A stretch of DNA of 8,282 nt. Source: Candidatus Odinarchaeota archaeon (GTDB taxonomy: Archaea > Asgardarchaeota > Baldrarchaeia > Baldrarchaeales > DXJG01). The notes under the pieces were generated by a model that was not told the DNA's origin, searched no databases, and saw only the letters and a list, made by a program, of their open reading frames with translations. Positions 1-6,352 of this stretch are shown here, in pieces. Every line of letters starts with the position of its first letter. The first letter of the stretch is position 1. The position numbers and the translations under genes are program-made. The stretch lies in the NCBI GenBank assembly GCA_021158895.1, contig JAGGSW010000087.1:1-8282 (forward strand). Direction: 5' to 3'.

Positions 1-1365
1 TATCCAAAAAACATAGCTGTTGTAGGGGCTTCAAATAACCCCAAAAAGTTTGGCTATGAATTAATGAAAAACATTATCGAGGGAGGATATAGAGGTAAAA
101 TTTTCCCCATAAATATTAAAGAAGAAGAGGTTATGGGATTTAAAGCCGCTAAAACTATCAAAGAAGTTCAAGAAAAGATCGATCTAGTTATCATAGCTAT
201 ACCCGCAGGTTTTGTTCCTCAGGTTGTTCAGGAATGTGCAGAAAAAGGAATTAAAAATATTATCATTGTCTCTGGCGGTTTCAGCGAGGTAGGAGAGGAA
301 GGTAAAAAGTTAGAGGAAGAAGTTGTTAAAGTAGCTAAGGAGAATGACATTAGAATCATAGGACCAAACTGTGTAGGCATACAAAACACAGAAGTTTCTT
401 TAAATGCATCATTTGTTATGCAAGCACTACCAGGTTCCATTGGAATAATAACCCAAAGTGGAGCTCTGGGAGCATCCCAAATCTACATGGCCACAAGCGA
501 AGGCATTGGATTTAGTAAGTTCATTAATCTGGGAAATGCCTGCGATGTTTCAATACCAGAAGCAATAAAATACCTGGCGGACGATCCGCAAACAAAAGTC
601 ATAGCACTATATATAGAGGGAGTGAGCAGAGGAAAAGAATTTATGGAAGCTTTAAAGTACGCAACCACTAAGAAACCAGTAGTGGTTGTTAAAGCGGGAA
701 GAACGGAAGCCGGAATGCGTGCAGTACTTTCTCATACAGGTTCACTTGCAGGTAAGGACGCAATATTCGACGCCGTCTTCAAGCAAACTGGTGCCATAAG
801 AGTTGAAACACTTCAACAACTCTTTAATGTAGCTCGCTTAATAGTGGAGCAACCACCACCTCTTGGAAAGAGAATTGCAATTATAACTAATGCTGGCGGT
901 GCGGGAGTTCTTTCAGCTGATGAATGTGCAAAACACGACTTAATCTTAACAGAACTTACTGAAGAGACAAAAAACACTTTAAGAAGTTTTCTTCCACCAA
1001 TAGCAAGTGTCCTAAACCCTGTAGACATCATAGCAAGCGCAAACATGGAAGTTTATAGAAAAACAGTTGAAACCGTCATAAAAGATCCTAATGTCGACTG
1101 TTTACTGGTTGCATGTGTGGCTCCAACTTTTCTAGGCATGAAACCAGATGAACATGCAAGAGGAGTTGTTGAAGCATTAAAAAATGTTAAGATAAGAAAA
1201 ACAGTCGTAGCCTGTTGGATGGCTGGTAAAATCGCAGAACCAGGCAAAAAAATCCTGAGCGAGAACCATGTACCCGCATATTCCTGTCCTAAAGAAGCAG
1301 TTTATGCACTTGCAAAATACATAAAGTACCTTGAATTTAAGAAAGCCAGCAAGAATGTGGGGTAA
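1..1365 (+). CDS. acdA: ADP-forming acetyl/acyl-CoA synthetase, alpha subunit (5' end cut off by the window)
   Basis: The enzyme converts acyl-CoA + ADP + Pi to free acid + ATP + CoA, the substrate-level ATP step of archaeal sugar and peptide fermentation in the cytosol. The frame is open from base 1, and the first ATG (64) is internal: codons before it read VVGASNNPKKFGYEL, the CoA-binding Rossmann loop. Compared with known alpha subunits of about 460 residues, only some 10 N-terminal residues are missing. The order is a CoA-binding domain (bases 1-390), then a succinyl-CoA-ligase-like flavodoxin domain with ITQSGALG, then SHTGSLAGKD, whose His (733-735) is the expected phosphorylated residue, then a C-terminal ligase/CoA domain with ITNAGGAGV and LNPVDI. 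IYIEG-type sequence (ALYIEGV) supplies the conserved Glu. No ATP-grasp beta subunit follows in the window, so it must lie elsewhere or upstream. Acyl-group specificity cannot be read from the sequence. Confidence 0.93.
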   Translation, partial: YPKNIAVVGASNNPKKFGYELMKNIIEGGYRGKIFPINIKEEEVMGFKAAKTIKEVQEKIDLVIIAIPAGFVPQVVQECAEKGIKNIIIVSGGFSEVGEEGKKLEEEVVKVAKENDIRIIGPNCVGIQNTEVSLNASFVMQALPGSIGIITQSGALGASQIYMATSEGIGFSKFINLGNACDVSIPEAIKYLADDPQTKVIALYIEGVSRGKEFMEALKYATTKKPVVVVKAGRTEAGMRAVLSHTGSLAGKDAIFDAVFKQTGAIRVETLQQLFNVARLIVEQPPPLGKRIAIITNAGGAGVLSADECAKHDLILTELTEETKNTLRSFLPPIASVLNPVDIIASANMEVYRKTVETVIKDPNVDCLLVACVAPTFLGMKPDEHARGVVEALKNVKIRKTVVACWMAGKIAEPGKKILSENHVPAYSCPKEAVYALAKYIKYLEFKKASKNVG

Positions 1366-1377
1366 CAAAACTTGCTT

Positions 1378-1417
1378 TTAGCATGAAGCTAATCAATGTA
1401 GAACCGAAGTCATTTTT
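1378..1417 (+). terminator. possible transcription end after the acyl-CoA synthetase gene
   Basis: A 5-bp inverted repeat, TTAGC-ATGAA-GCTAA (1378-1392), starts 12 bases after the stop codon. A run of five T lies at 1413-1417. Archaeal termination depends mainly on T-rich stretches, so this is plausible, but the stem is short and the T run is modest. It is the only candidate seen before the next promoter. Confidence 0.25.
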
Positions 1418-1570
1418 CCTAATCTGCGTATAGCAATTGTTAACCACTTTAGACAGCGTTAGTTTAAGAGGGAATTATATTCTTGCTATCTAAATTTTGC
1501 AGGAGAGTAATATTCTACATTTAAAAATAATAAAAGAAAGAGGAACGTTGTTTTGCTGATGAAATATGCC

Positions 1571-1584
1571 AAAAATTTAAAATA
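1571..1584 (+). promoter_or_regulatory. candidate TATA box for the RAM/transporter operon
   Basis: An A-rich BRE-like run followed by TTTAAAATA (1576-1584) is the best archaeal TATA match in the 341-base region before the RAM gene. It predicts a start of transcription near 1603-1610 and a leader of roughly 100 bases, long for an archaeon, which leaves room for the two inverted repeats described separately. The rest of 1418-1570 shows no gene that can be supported. Confidence 0.4.
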
Positions 1585-1617
1585 TGTTTTCTTCTAGATA
1601 GATTAAAGTGTTTTGCA

Positions 1618-1630
1618 ATCTTAACAAGAT
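1618..1630. promoter_or_regulatory. 5-3-5 dyad near the predicted transcription start of the RAM operon
   Basis: ATCTT-AAC-AAGAT is a perfect 13-bp dyad with a 3-base centre. The 5-3-5 geometry matches that described for archaeal Lrp/AsnC (FFRP) operators, and the site lies just downstream of the predicted start of transcription, where a bound protein would block initiation. The base sequence differs from the published TGAAA-type consensus, so the binding protein is unknown. A chance occurrence in A+T-rich DNA is possible. Confidence 0.3.
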
Positions 1631-1661
1631 CTAAATAGTTCGCAAAGCAAAATTTACCAAA

Positions 1662-1682
1662 AGTACATCTACGAGATGTGTT
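1662..1682 (+). promoter_or_regulatory. leader hairpin just upstream of the RAM gene ribosome-binding site
   Basis: ACATCT-ACG-AGATGT (1665-1679) is a perfect 6-bp inverted repeat with a 3-base loop. In RNA it extends by two G-U pairs and one A-U pair to 1662-1682. It ends 8 bases before the ribosome-binding site AGGGGAG (1691-1697), itself 9 bases before the ATG at 1707. It could be a second protein-binding dyad or an RNA hairpin affecting translation; the sequence does not decide between them. Confidence 0.35.
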
Positions 1683-1706
1683 AACTCACTAGGGGAGTCC
1701 AGAACT

Positions 1707-1961
1707 ATGGGAAAAATTGATGCATATATCTTTATTGAAGTGGAAATAGGTAAGTCGGAACACGTTTTAAATGAACTTAGAAAACTGGGCATCGTCAAAA
1801 GCGTTGCTTTCGTTACGGGAATATTCGATGTAATAGTTCGTGTCAGCGTCAATAACTTAGAAGAACTTTACGAAGCAACTGTAAATTACATACATAAAAT
1901 TGACGGCGTGAAAAGAACTAGAACGCACATCATAGAGAAGGAACTGAAGCAAGAGGGGTAA
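1707..1961 (+). CDS. stand-alone RAM-domain (Lrp/AsnC ligand-binding) protein
   Basis: This 84-residue protein is a complete RAM domain (beta-alpha-beta-beta-alpha-beta) and nothing else. It opens with DAYIFIEVEIGK, continues with a helix (about 18-27), then SVAFVTGIFDVIVRVSV, which carries the family's G-x-F/Y-D turn (GIFD), then a second helix (about 50-65) and GVKRTRTHIIEKEL. There is no helix-turn-helix, so it should not bind DNA itself. Stand-alone RAM proteins are known in archaea and bacteria; RAM domains form dimers and higher rings and bind small molecules, usually amino acids, at subunit interfaces. The ATG has a good ribosome-binding site (1691-1697). The stop is followed 2 bases later by the transporter gene, which carries a second RAM domain, so a shared ligand or direct assembly is likely. 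The ligand is not readable. Confidence 0.88.
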   Translation: MGKIDAYIFIEVEIGKSEHVLNELRKLGIVKSVAFVTGIFDVIVRVSVNNLEELYEATVNYIHKIDGVKRTRTHIIEKELKQEG

Positions 1962-1963
1962 AC

Positions 1964-3205
1964 TTGATTTCAAAGAAATTTGAATTCTATTTTTTAGCCT
2001 TATTTTCAGGAGTCTTCACATCATTTTACGTTCTTATGGACGCTTATGGACTAAAAGCCCTTGTACCAGATCCCTATGTTTACTCTTTTCTTTGTGAATG
2101 GATAGGGCTCATAACCTGCCTTTTATACTTACTCGTACTAGGCATTCCAACAACAATAAAGGGGAAGAAACGGCCCATAGGATATTATCTTGACCCGTAT
2201 TTTCAAGGCTTAAAAATTCCAAGAGGAAAATCACTTCAATACATTTTAGGAGCTGGATTAGTTGCAAGCGTTTCCACAATAACCTATTTCATAGCTGTAA
2301 GCTTCTCAGATCCATCTATGATGCTCCCCCTAATGAACTTCTCAACAATATATCTTCTAATAATAGATTTCATCAGAGAGAAAGATGTTCCAAGTGCAAT
2401 CGAAATAGAAAGCGTTCTCTCTGTAACTCTTGGAGCATTTCTCGTAACTCTCAGCAAAGGGAAAATAGATCCTTACACCATAATTATCACGCTTGTTATA
2501 ATGAATGGATGCTCCACCGCATATACTGCATTTATGAAAAAGCTACAAGAAATCTCAGAAAACGGAAAGAAAAATGATTCTCTAAATTTAAGGTTCTGGA
2601 GTCTCTTCTTCTTAACCTTATCTCTATCAATTATGTTAATACCATTCCTAGATAAAGCGAGAATAGAAATGATACAAAAACTGTTCTTCTCGCCTATGAT
2701 TTTTATTTTCTTCACAGTTAACATGGGGTTCGCATTTCTATCCTATGTGATGTATATTAGGGCTCTCGGCAAGGGTAAAATGAGTATAGTAAACGCTGTA
2801 GTTTCAATTAACATTGTTCTAGGTATACCGCTTACATTTCTAGGAGTAAAACTAGCACCCAACGTATTTGAATCCATAAGCTACGATGCCTTTCTTTGGA
2901 CAATCAAAATAGTTGGAACAATATTTGTAATAGTAGGTATTCTAGCACTATCATTAAGCGAGGTAAAAGCCTACATACTTCTAAGAACCAGCTCAAAACA
3001 CGCCGCAAATATCCTTGAAAAAATATACAAGATAAGAGGCGTAGAATCGGTCGCAGCTGTAGCAGGAGACTACGACTACATAGTAAAGCTAAGAATAAGA
3101 ACGTTAGGCAAAACATACAACATCATTGTCTGGGAAATAGAGAAAATAGAAGGAATAATACAAATAATGTCACTACCAATAATCAAAGAATGGGAAATCC
3201 CATAG
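1964..3205 (+). CDS. DMT/EamA-like 10-helix transporter with a C-terminal RAM sensor domain
   Basis: This is a 413-residue membrane protein. About ten hydrophobic helices can be picked out (near 8-32, 39-62, 91-113, 118-138, 147-165, 170-192, 209-229, 240-264, 273-294, 309-332), the usual DMT number, in two halves each ending in a typical LG/GxxL helix pattern. Family members move amino acids, other metabolites or nucleotide sugars. Residues 335-413 form a soluble domain that aligns end to end with the neighbouring RAM protein: VKAYILLRT, a helix, GVESVAAVAGDYDYIVKL with the GDYD turn, a second helix, then an IIQIMSLPII strand. With ten helices both ends should face the cytosol, placing the RAM domain where it can sense cytosolic ligand. 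The start is TTG at 1964; GAGGGG (1953-1958) overlaps the upstream gene's end, so translation is probably coupled. Assignment to EamA proper is less sure than to the DMT fold. Transport direction and substrate are unknown. Confidence 0.85.
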   Translation: MISKKFEFYFLALFSGVFTSFYVLMDAYGLKALVPDPYVYSFLCEWIGLITCLLYLLVLGIPTTIKGKKRPIGYYLDPYFQGLKIPRGKSLQYILGAGLVASVSTITYFIAVSFSDPSMMLPLMNFSTIYLLIIDFIREKDVPSAIEIESVLSVTLGAFLVTLSKGKIDPYTIIITLVIMNGCSTAYTAFMKKLQEISENGKKNDSLNLRFWSLFFLTLSLSIMLIPFLDKARIEMIQKLFFSPMIFIFFTVNMGFAFLSYVMYIRALGKGKMSIVNAVVSINIVLGIPLTFLGVKLAPNVFESISYDAFLWTIKIVGTIFVIVGILALSLSEVKAYILLRTSSKHAANILEKIYKIRGVESVAAVAGDYDYIVKLRIRTLGKTYNIIVWEIEKIEGIIQIMSLPIIKEWEIP

Positions 3206-3215
3206 CAGATCAACG

Positions 3216-3250
3216 TTTTAAATGTCTTTAATTCACTCTAAATTTTTAAA
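3216..3250 (+). promoter_or_regulatory. candidate promoter of the broken MaoC gene
   Basis: Two TATA-like stretches lie between the transporter stop and the MaoC start: TTTTAAAT (3216-3223) and TTTTTAAA (3243-3250). The first gives a short leader that still includes the strong ribosome-binding site GGAGG (3265-3269), 8 bases before the ATG at 3278, and so fits better. The intact promoter and ribosome-binding site suggest the gene decayed recently. Confidence 0.35.
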
Positions 3251-3277
3251 AAGAACATAAATTTGGAGGGTCGTGAC

Positions 3278-3697
3278 ATGGCTCTCTATTATGAGGATTT
3301 TAAGGAAGGAATATTTTTTGACTGAAGTAGACATGGTAATTTTTACGGGTTTAAGTGGAGACTTTAACCCCTTGCACACAGATGAGGAATTTGCTAAAAC
3401 AACTATTTTTGGAAGAGTAATTGCCCAAGGCGCTTTAACTTTCGCTATAATGACCGGACTCTGGGATATGCTAAGAATAATTAGGGTAACTGTAATCGCT
3501 TTTTACGGCGTAGACAAACTAAGATTCGCAAAACCTGTTTATCTAGGAGATACTCTAAGAGTTAAGATTACAGCTATAGAGAAAAGGAAAGAGAGATGGG
3601 AGGATTAGTTGTACTGCATAGCGAAGTTCTTAATCAGAGAGATGAAGTTGTTCTGGTCTGTGATGCTAAAATACTAGTAAAGAAAAGGCGCAGTTAA
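3278..3697 (+). pseudogene. MaoC-like (R)-specific enoyl-CoA hydratase, broken by two frameshifts
   Basis: Three pieces in two frames together make one MaoC hot-dog-fold protein. ATG 3278 begins MALYYEDFKEGIFF, a typical MaoC N terminus, and hits TGA at 3323-3325. The next frame, joined near the T6 run at 3314-3319, reads LTEVDMVIFTGLSGDFNPLH, the hydratase motif with its catalytic Asp (3360-3362) and His (3375-3377), and runs through FYGVDKLRFAKPVYLGDTLRV to a TAG at 3606-3608. The original frame then resumes near 3582-3598 as GGLVVLHSEVLNQRDEVV and ends at TAA 3695-3697. About 7-8 residues between the first two pieces that MaoC proteins normally have appear to be missing. Intact relatives are about 145-150 residues and hydrate trans-2-enoyl-CoA. 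Long flanking genes are intact, so genuine decay is favoured over sequencing error. A GTG-started 111-residue frame (3273-3608) covers only the middle. Confidence 0.8.
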
Positions 3698-3759
3698 AGC
3701 CTTGTTTTCTATATAACGGCAACTTAACAAGATACAAGTAGGGATATAATCATAAATCG

Positions 3760-3783
3760 AGTCTTAAAAAACACGGTAAGACT
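3760..3783. terminator. hairpin between convergent genes
   Basis: AGTCTTA (3760-3766) and TAAGACT (3777-3783) form a perfect 7-bp inverted repeat with a 10-base loop. It lies in the 97-base gap between the plus-strand MaoC remnant and minus-strand moaC, 11 bases beyond the moaC stop. On the minus strand the loop supplies a run of six T, so it most likely helps end moaC transcription and could act in both directions. Confidence 0.5.
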
Positions 3784-3794
3784 AAAAGTGCGGT

Positions 3795-4274
3795 TTAAAA
3801 CTTTTTACTTTCGAGTAAATCTTTCTTAATTTTTTTAAGGACTTTTATTTCCTCAATAACGGTATAAGGATACTCTCCCTTCTCATCTTTTTCATACGTT
3901 TTTACCATGTCCCAGACAGCTAAGAGAGCGGCTGAAACCCCGGTAAGAGCTTCCATTTCAACACCAGTTTTACCTACACTTCTAACTTCTACTTCAACAA
4001 TAACACGATTTTCCTCAAAATTAAAATTAACATCAACCCCTGTAATTGGAATAGGATGACAAAGAGGCACAATTTCCGGGGTTTTCTTGACAGCCATTAT
4101 AGCGGCTAGCTGAGCAACAGAAACAACATCGCCCTTCTTAATCTCACCTTTTAAAATGCGTTGAACCGTGCTTTCCCTTAATCTTATGGTGCCTCTGGCT
4201 TTAGCAATCCGTAAAACATCAGGTTTTTCTCCTATTTCAACCATCTTAACACCTTTAGCTTTTTCCTGAGCCAT
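3795..4274 (-). CDS. moaC: cyclic pyranopterin monophosphate synthase MoaC
   Basis: MoaC converts the MoaA product 3',8-cyclo-dihydro-GTP to cyclic pyranopterin monophosphate, the second step toward molybdenum/tungsten cofactor, in the cytosol. The 159-residue length matches the family. Visible signatures are MVEIGEKPDVLRIAKARG at the start of the domain (11-28), KKTPEIVPLCHPIPITG with active-site Lys and His (63-79), GKTGVEMEALTGVSAALL (101-118), and WDMVK (121-125), whose Asp and Lys correspond to the catalytic pair of the E. coli enzyme. The ATG at 4274 is preceded by GAGGTGAG (4281-4288 complement) at good spacing, so it is preferred over the internal Met at residue 11. It lies 82 bases downstream of serS on the same strand and probably has its own promoter. 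No other moa/moe gene is in the window. Confidence 0.97.
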   Translation of the reverse strand: MAQEKAKGVKMVEIGEKPDVLRIAKARGTIRLRESTVQRILKGEIKKGDVVSVAQLAAIMAVKKTPEIVPLCHPIPITGVDVNFNFEENRVIVEVEVRSVGKTGVEMEALTGVSAALLAVWDMVKTYEKDEKGEYPYTVIEEIKVLKKIKKDLLESKKF

Positions 4275-4310
4275 TTAAAGCTCACCTCTAACCTTCTAGC
4301 CAACATATAT

Positions 4311-4326
4311 GGTTAAAAATTAAACT
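4311..4326 (-). promoter_or_regulatory. candidate TATA box for moaC
   Basis: Read on the minus strand, GTTTAATTTTTAACC lies 37-52 bases upstream of the moaC ATG. It predicts a transcript start close to 4293 and a leader of about 20 bases that includes the ribosome-binding site. This suggests moaC can be transcribed separately from serS. A second A/T stretch, ATATATG (4304-4310), is close to the same place. Confidence 0.4.
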
Positions 4327-4356
4327 AAAGTAACGTGATGAAACAGCTTTACAGAA

Positions 4357-5745
4357 TTACTGAGTTTTAGCTTCGCTAACTTCTTCCTTTTTCCTAGGGT
4401 ATATGCACTCTTTTGGCGCTTTTTCAAAAGGTTCCAAGTATTTTCTAAGGATCTTTGGGATTACTACTGTTCCATCTTCCTCTTGGCAATTTTCCAATAT
4501 GGCTGTTATTGTTCTGGTTGTTGCAATTGCTGTTGAATTTAATGTATGCACAAATCCTTCTGACGGTAATCCACGTTTTTTAGCGTATCTAATGTTTAGT
4601 CGAACCGACTGCCAATCTGTGCAATTGCTGCATGAAACCATTTCCCTATATTTTCCTTGCCCTGGCATCCAAGCCTCTAAATCGTATTTTTTGGCTGCTA
4701 CATCCCCTAAATCGCCTGAACACACGTTGACAATTCTATATGGTATTTCTAGACCTCTCCATAGTTCCTCAGCGTTTCTTATAAGTTTTTCATGCCATTC
4801 CCATGATTCCTCTGGAAGGCAAAAAACGAACTGTTCAACCTTATTGAATTGATGCACCCTGAAGATTCCTTTTGTGTCTCTTCCATGTGCTCCAGCTTCT
4901 TTTCTAAAGCAGGGGCTAACTCCAACATATGTCAACGGTAGTTCATCTATTTCAAGTACTTCGTTCATGTACATAGCGGCCATTGGATGTTCTGATGTAG
5001 CAATAAGATAAAGATCTTCGTTTTCAATTTTGTAGATAGCGTCCACGAAGTCTTGAAAGCTTGTTACACCTTCATACGCCTTTTTCCTCATCATAAATGG
5101 TGGCTCGACGAGTATGAATCCTTGTTTTGTCATGTAATCCATTGCATATAGCATTAAAGCTTTGTCAAGCCAAACAAGGTCTTCAAAAAGGTAGAAGAAT
5201 CTTGAACCTGCAACTTTAGCCGCCCTTTCAGTATCGCCAAGCTCAAGGAATTCAAGCATTTCAACCTGGCTTCTAGGCTTATAATCTATAACTTCATATT
5301 CGACGTTATACCCCTCTATATATGTTTGAAAAATATCCACGAACCCTTCCCAAACCTTTGGTTTCCCATAGTACCTAATAGGTACGTTGTCTTCTTCACT
5401 TTCACCCATTGGAACACTTTCATGCACAATATTTGGAATACTTAAAAGCAACTCATTTCGCTTTCTCTCATATTCTTCAACTTTCCTCTCAAACTCCTTA
5501 ATCTCAGCTGAAAGCTTCCGTGCCTCTTTTATTTTATTTTCCCTTTCCGATCCCTTTAACTTTGAAATTTCCGCGGTTATAACGTTGAGTTTATGTCTAA
5601 GTTCATTAAGTTCGGTTAAGCCTTTTCTCCACAAATTATCGTATTTTACAGCTTCATCCACTATATTAGGGTCTAATCCACGTCTCCGCTGCGACCACCT
5701 TATTTTCTCGGGATCCGTACGAAGCAGTTTAAGTATACTCCACAA
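4357..5745 (-). CDS. serS: seryl-tRNA synthetase, common (bacterial/eukaryal-like) type
   Basis: A class II synthetase that charges tRNA(Ser), and tRNA(Sec) where present, with serine. With the TTG start chosen here the protein is 462 residues. An N-terminal helical coiled-coil arm (about 27-105) that grips the tRNA long variable arm is followed by the catalytic core: motif 1 around GFILVEPPFMMRK (209-221), the serine-binding ATSEHP (249-254), motif 2 FRKEAGAHGRDTKGIFRVHQF (280-300), and motif 3 STAIATTRTITAILEN (404-419). The rare methanogen-type SerRS lacks this architecture, so that form is excluded. Start choice: GTG at 5754 is in frame, but GGTGAG (5754-5759 complement) overlaps it and sits 8 bases before TTG at 5745, which gives the expected MWSILKLLR start. 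moaC follows on the same strand. Confidence 0.96.
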   Translation of the reverse strand: MWSILKLLRTDPEKIRWSQRRRGLDPNIVDEAVKYDNLWRKGLTELNELRHKLNVITAEISKLKGSERENKIKEARKLSAEIKEFERKVEEYERKRNELLLSIPNIVHESVPMGESEEDNVPIRYYGKPKVWEGFVDIFQTYIEGYNVEYEVIDYKPRSQVEMLEFLELGDTERAAKVAGSRFFYLFEDLVWLDKALMLYAMDYMTKQGFILVEPPFMMRKKAYEGVTSFQDFVDAIYKIENEDLYLIATSEHPMAAMYMNEVLEIDELPLTYVGVSPCFRKEAGAHGRDTKGIFRVHQFNKVEQFVFCLPEESWEWHEKLIRNAEELWRGLEIPYRIVNVCSGDLGDVAAKKYDLEAWMPGQGKYREMVSCSNCTDWQSVRLNIRYAKKRGLPSEGFVHTLNSTAIATTRTITAILENCQEEDGTVVIPKILRKYLEPFEKAPKECIYPRKKEEVSEAKTQ

Positions 5746-5793
5746 AGCAACCACTCACCACAACATACCAATCTACACATTGTATCTTAAGTC

Positions 5794-5812
5794 CCTTTAA
5801 ATAAATTTAAGC
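5794..5812 (-). promoter_or_regulatory. candidate serS promoter, A/T-rich
   Basis: CTTTAAATAAATTTAAG read either way contains TATA-like sequence, centred about 58 bases upstream of the serS TTG start. It predicts a leader of about 30 bases containing the GGTGAG ribosome-binding site. Being nearly symmetric, it could also have served the decayed plus-strand gene at 5905. Confidence 0.45.
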
Positions 5813-5904
5813 ATATTTGTCAACTAACTTAAACGAAACATTAAGCAACTATATCAAAAACTAACTTCAGTCCCTTCATCGCACACTAAATCAAAACACT
5901 AAAA

Positions 5905-6321
5905 GTGAAGATGAAAACGACATCAAAATACTTCTAGCAACAACACTAATATCAATACTACTAGCAGCATTCCTCTTCAACACACTGATACAGCCAGCAG
6001 CCGCCATCTCATCCGACGAAACAATAGTACCGGAGGAACAAAAACCAGACATAATAAGAGTAAAAGAAAAAGTTGGAGAAAAATACTAGGACACCTGCAC
6101 TAATAGTAACGTCGCCACCAAAAGGATCTGCGATAGGAGAAACAAAAACAACTACTAAGGCAACATATATAATGGGGACACTGGGATATACGTCTGAAAA
6201 AGGTGTTTGGGAAGGTACGGGGGCAGGAGGACTTAGGGCTGCTTTGCTTTATTATATCTGAACTGCTGGGAGTAAAGGTATCGGTAGCTATAAGCCGGTT
6301 GCTAGTTTTGAGAGGGACTAA
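5905..6321 (+). pseudogene. decayed small secreted or membrane-anchored protein gene (function unknown)
   Basis: No intact gene lies between 5746 and 6352, but coding-like pieces can be joined. GTG 5905 begins MKMKTTSK. After a one-base slip in the A4 run at 5925-5928, the next frame reads ILLATTLISILLAAFLFN then TLIQPAAA, a clear signal peptide or membrane anchor, followed by a polar stretch to TAG 6087-6089. A second slip at the A5 run 6079-6083 restores the first frame, giving TPALIVTSPPKGSAIGET and TSEKGVWEGTGAGG up to TGA 6259-6261. Beyond it the frame still reads GIGSYKPVASFERD to TAA 6319-6321. The virtual product is about 138 residues with no family I recognise. The first half is A/C-rich and G-poor while the second half is G-rich, so two fused remnants are also possible. 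No ribosome-binding site is visible before 5905. Confidence 0.4.
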
Positions 6322-6352
6322 TGGAAAAATGAGAGGTTTGAGAGAAGATAGG

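Noticed and set aside
1383..1433. A 16-residue open frame (ATG 1383) after the acyl-CoA synthetase.
   Set aside because: Too short, no ribosome-binding site, and the ATG falls in the loop of a candidate terminator hairpin.
1555..1566. A C-box-like TGATGA as part of a box C/D guide RNA.
   Set aside because: No matching D, C' and D' boxes were found at the expected spacing.
3273..3608. An intact 111-residue protein starting at GTG 3273.
   Set aside because: Its first codons do not resemble a MaoC start, while ATG 3278 in another frame does and has the correctly spaced ribosome-binding site; its end also truncates the conserved C terminus, which continues in the original frame.
6073..6261. A 62-residue plus-strand gene starting at TTG 6073.
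   Set aside because: It has no ribosome-binding site of its own and begins inside the coding-like frame of the remnant gene; it is better read as the downstream part of that remnant.
6259..6261. TGA at 6259 as a selenocysteine codon, since coding-like sequence continues beyond it.
   Set aside because: The same locus has two other frame breaks, no selenocysteine insertion hairpin was recognised, and archaeal selenocysteine is limited to a few lineages; plain decay is simpler.
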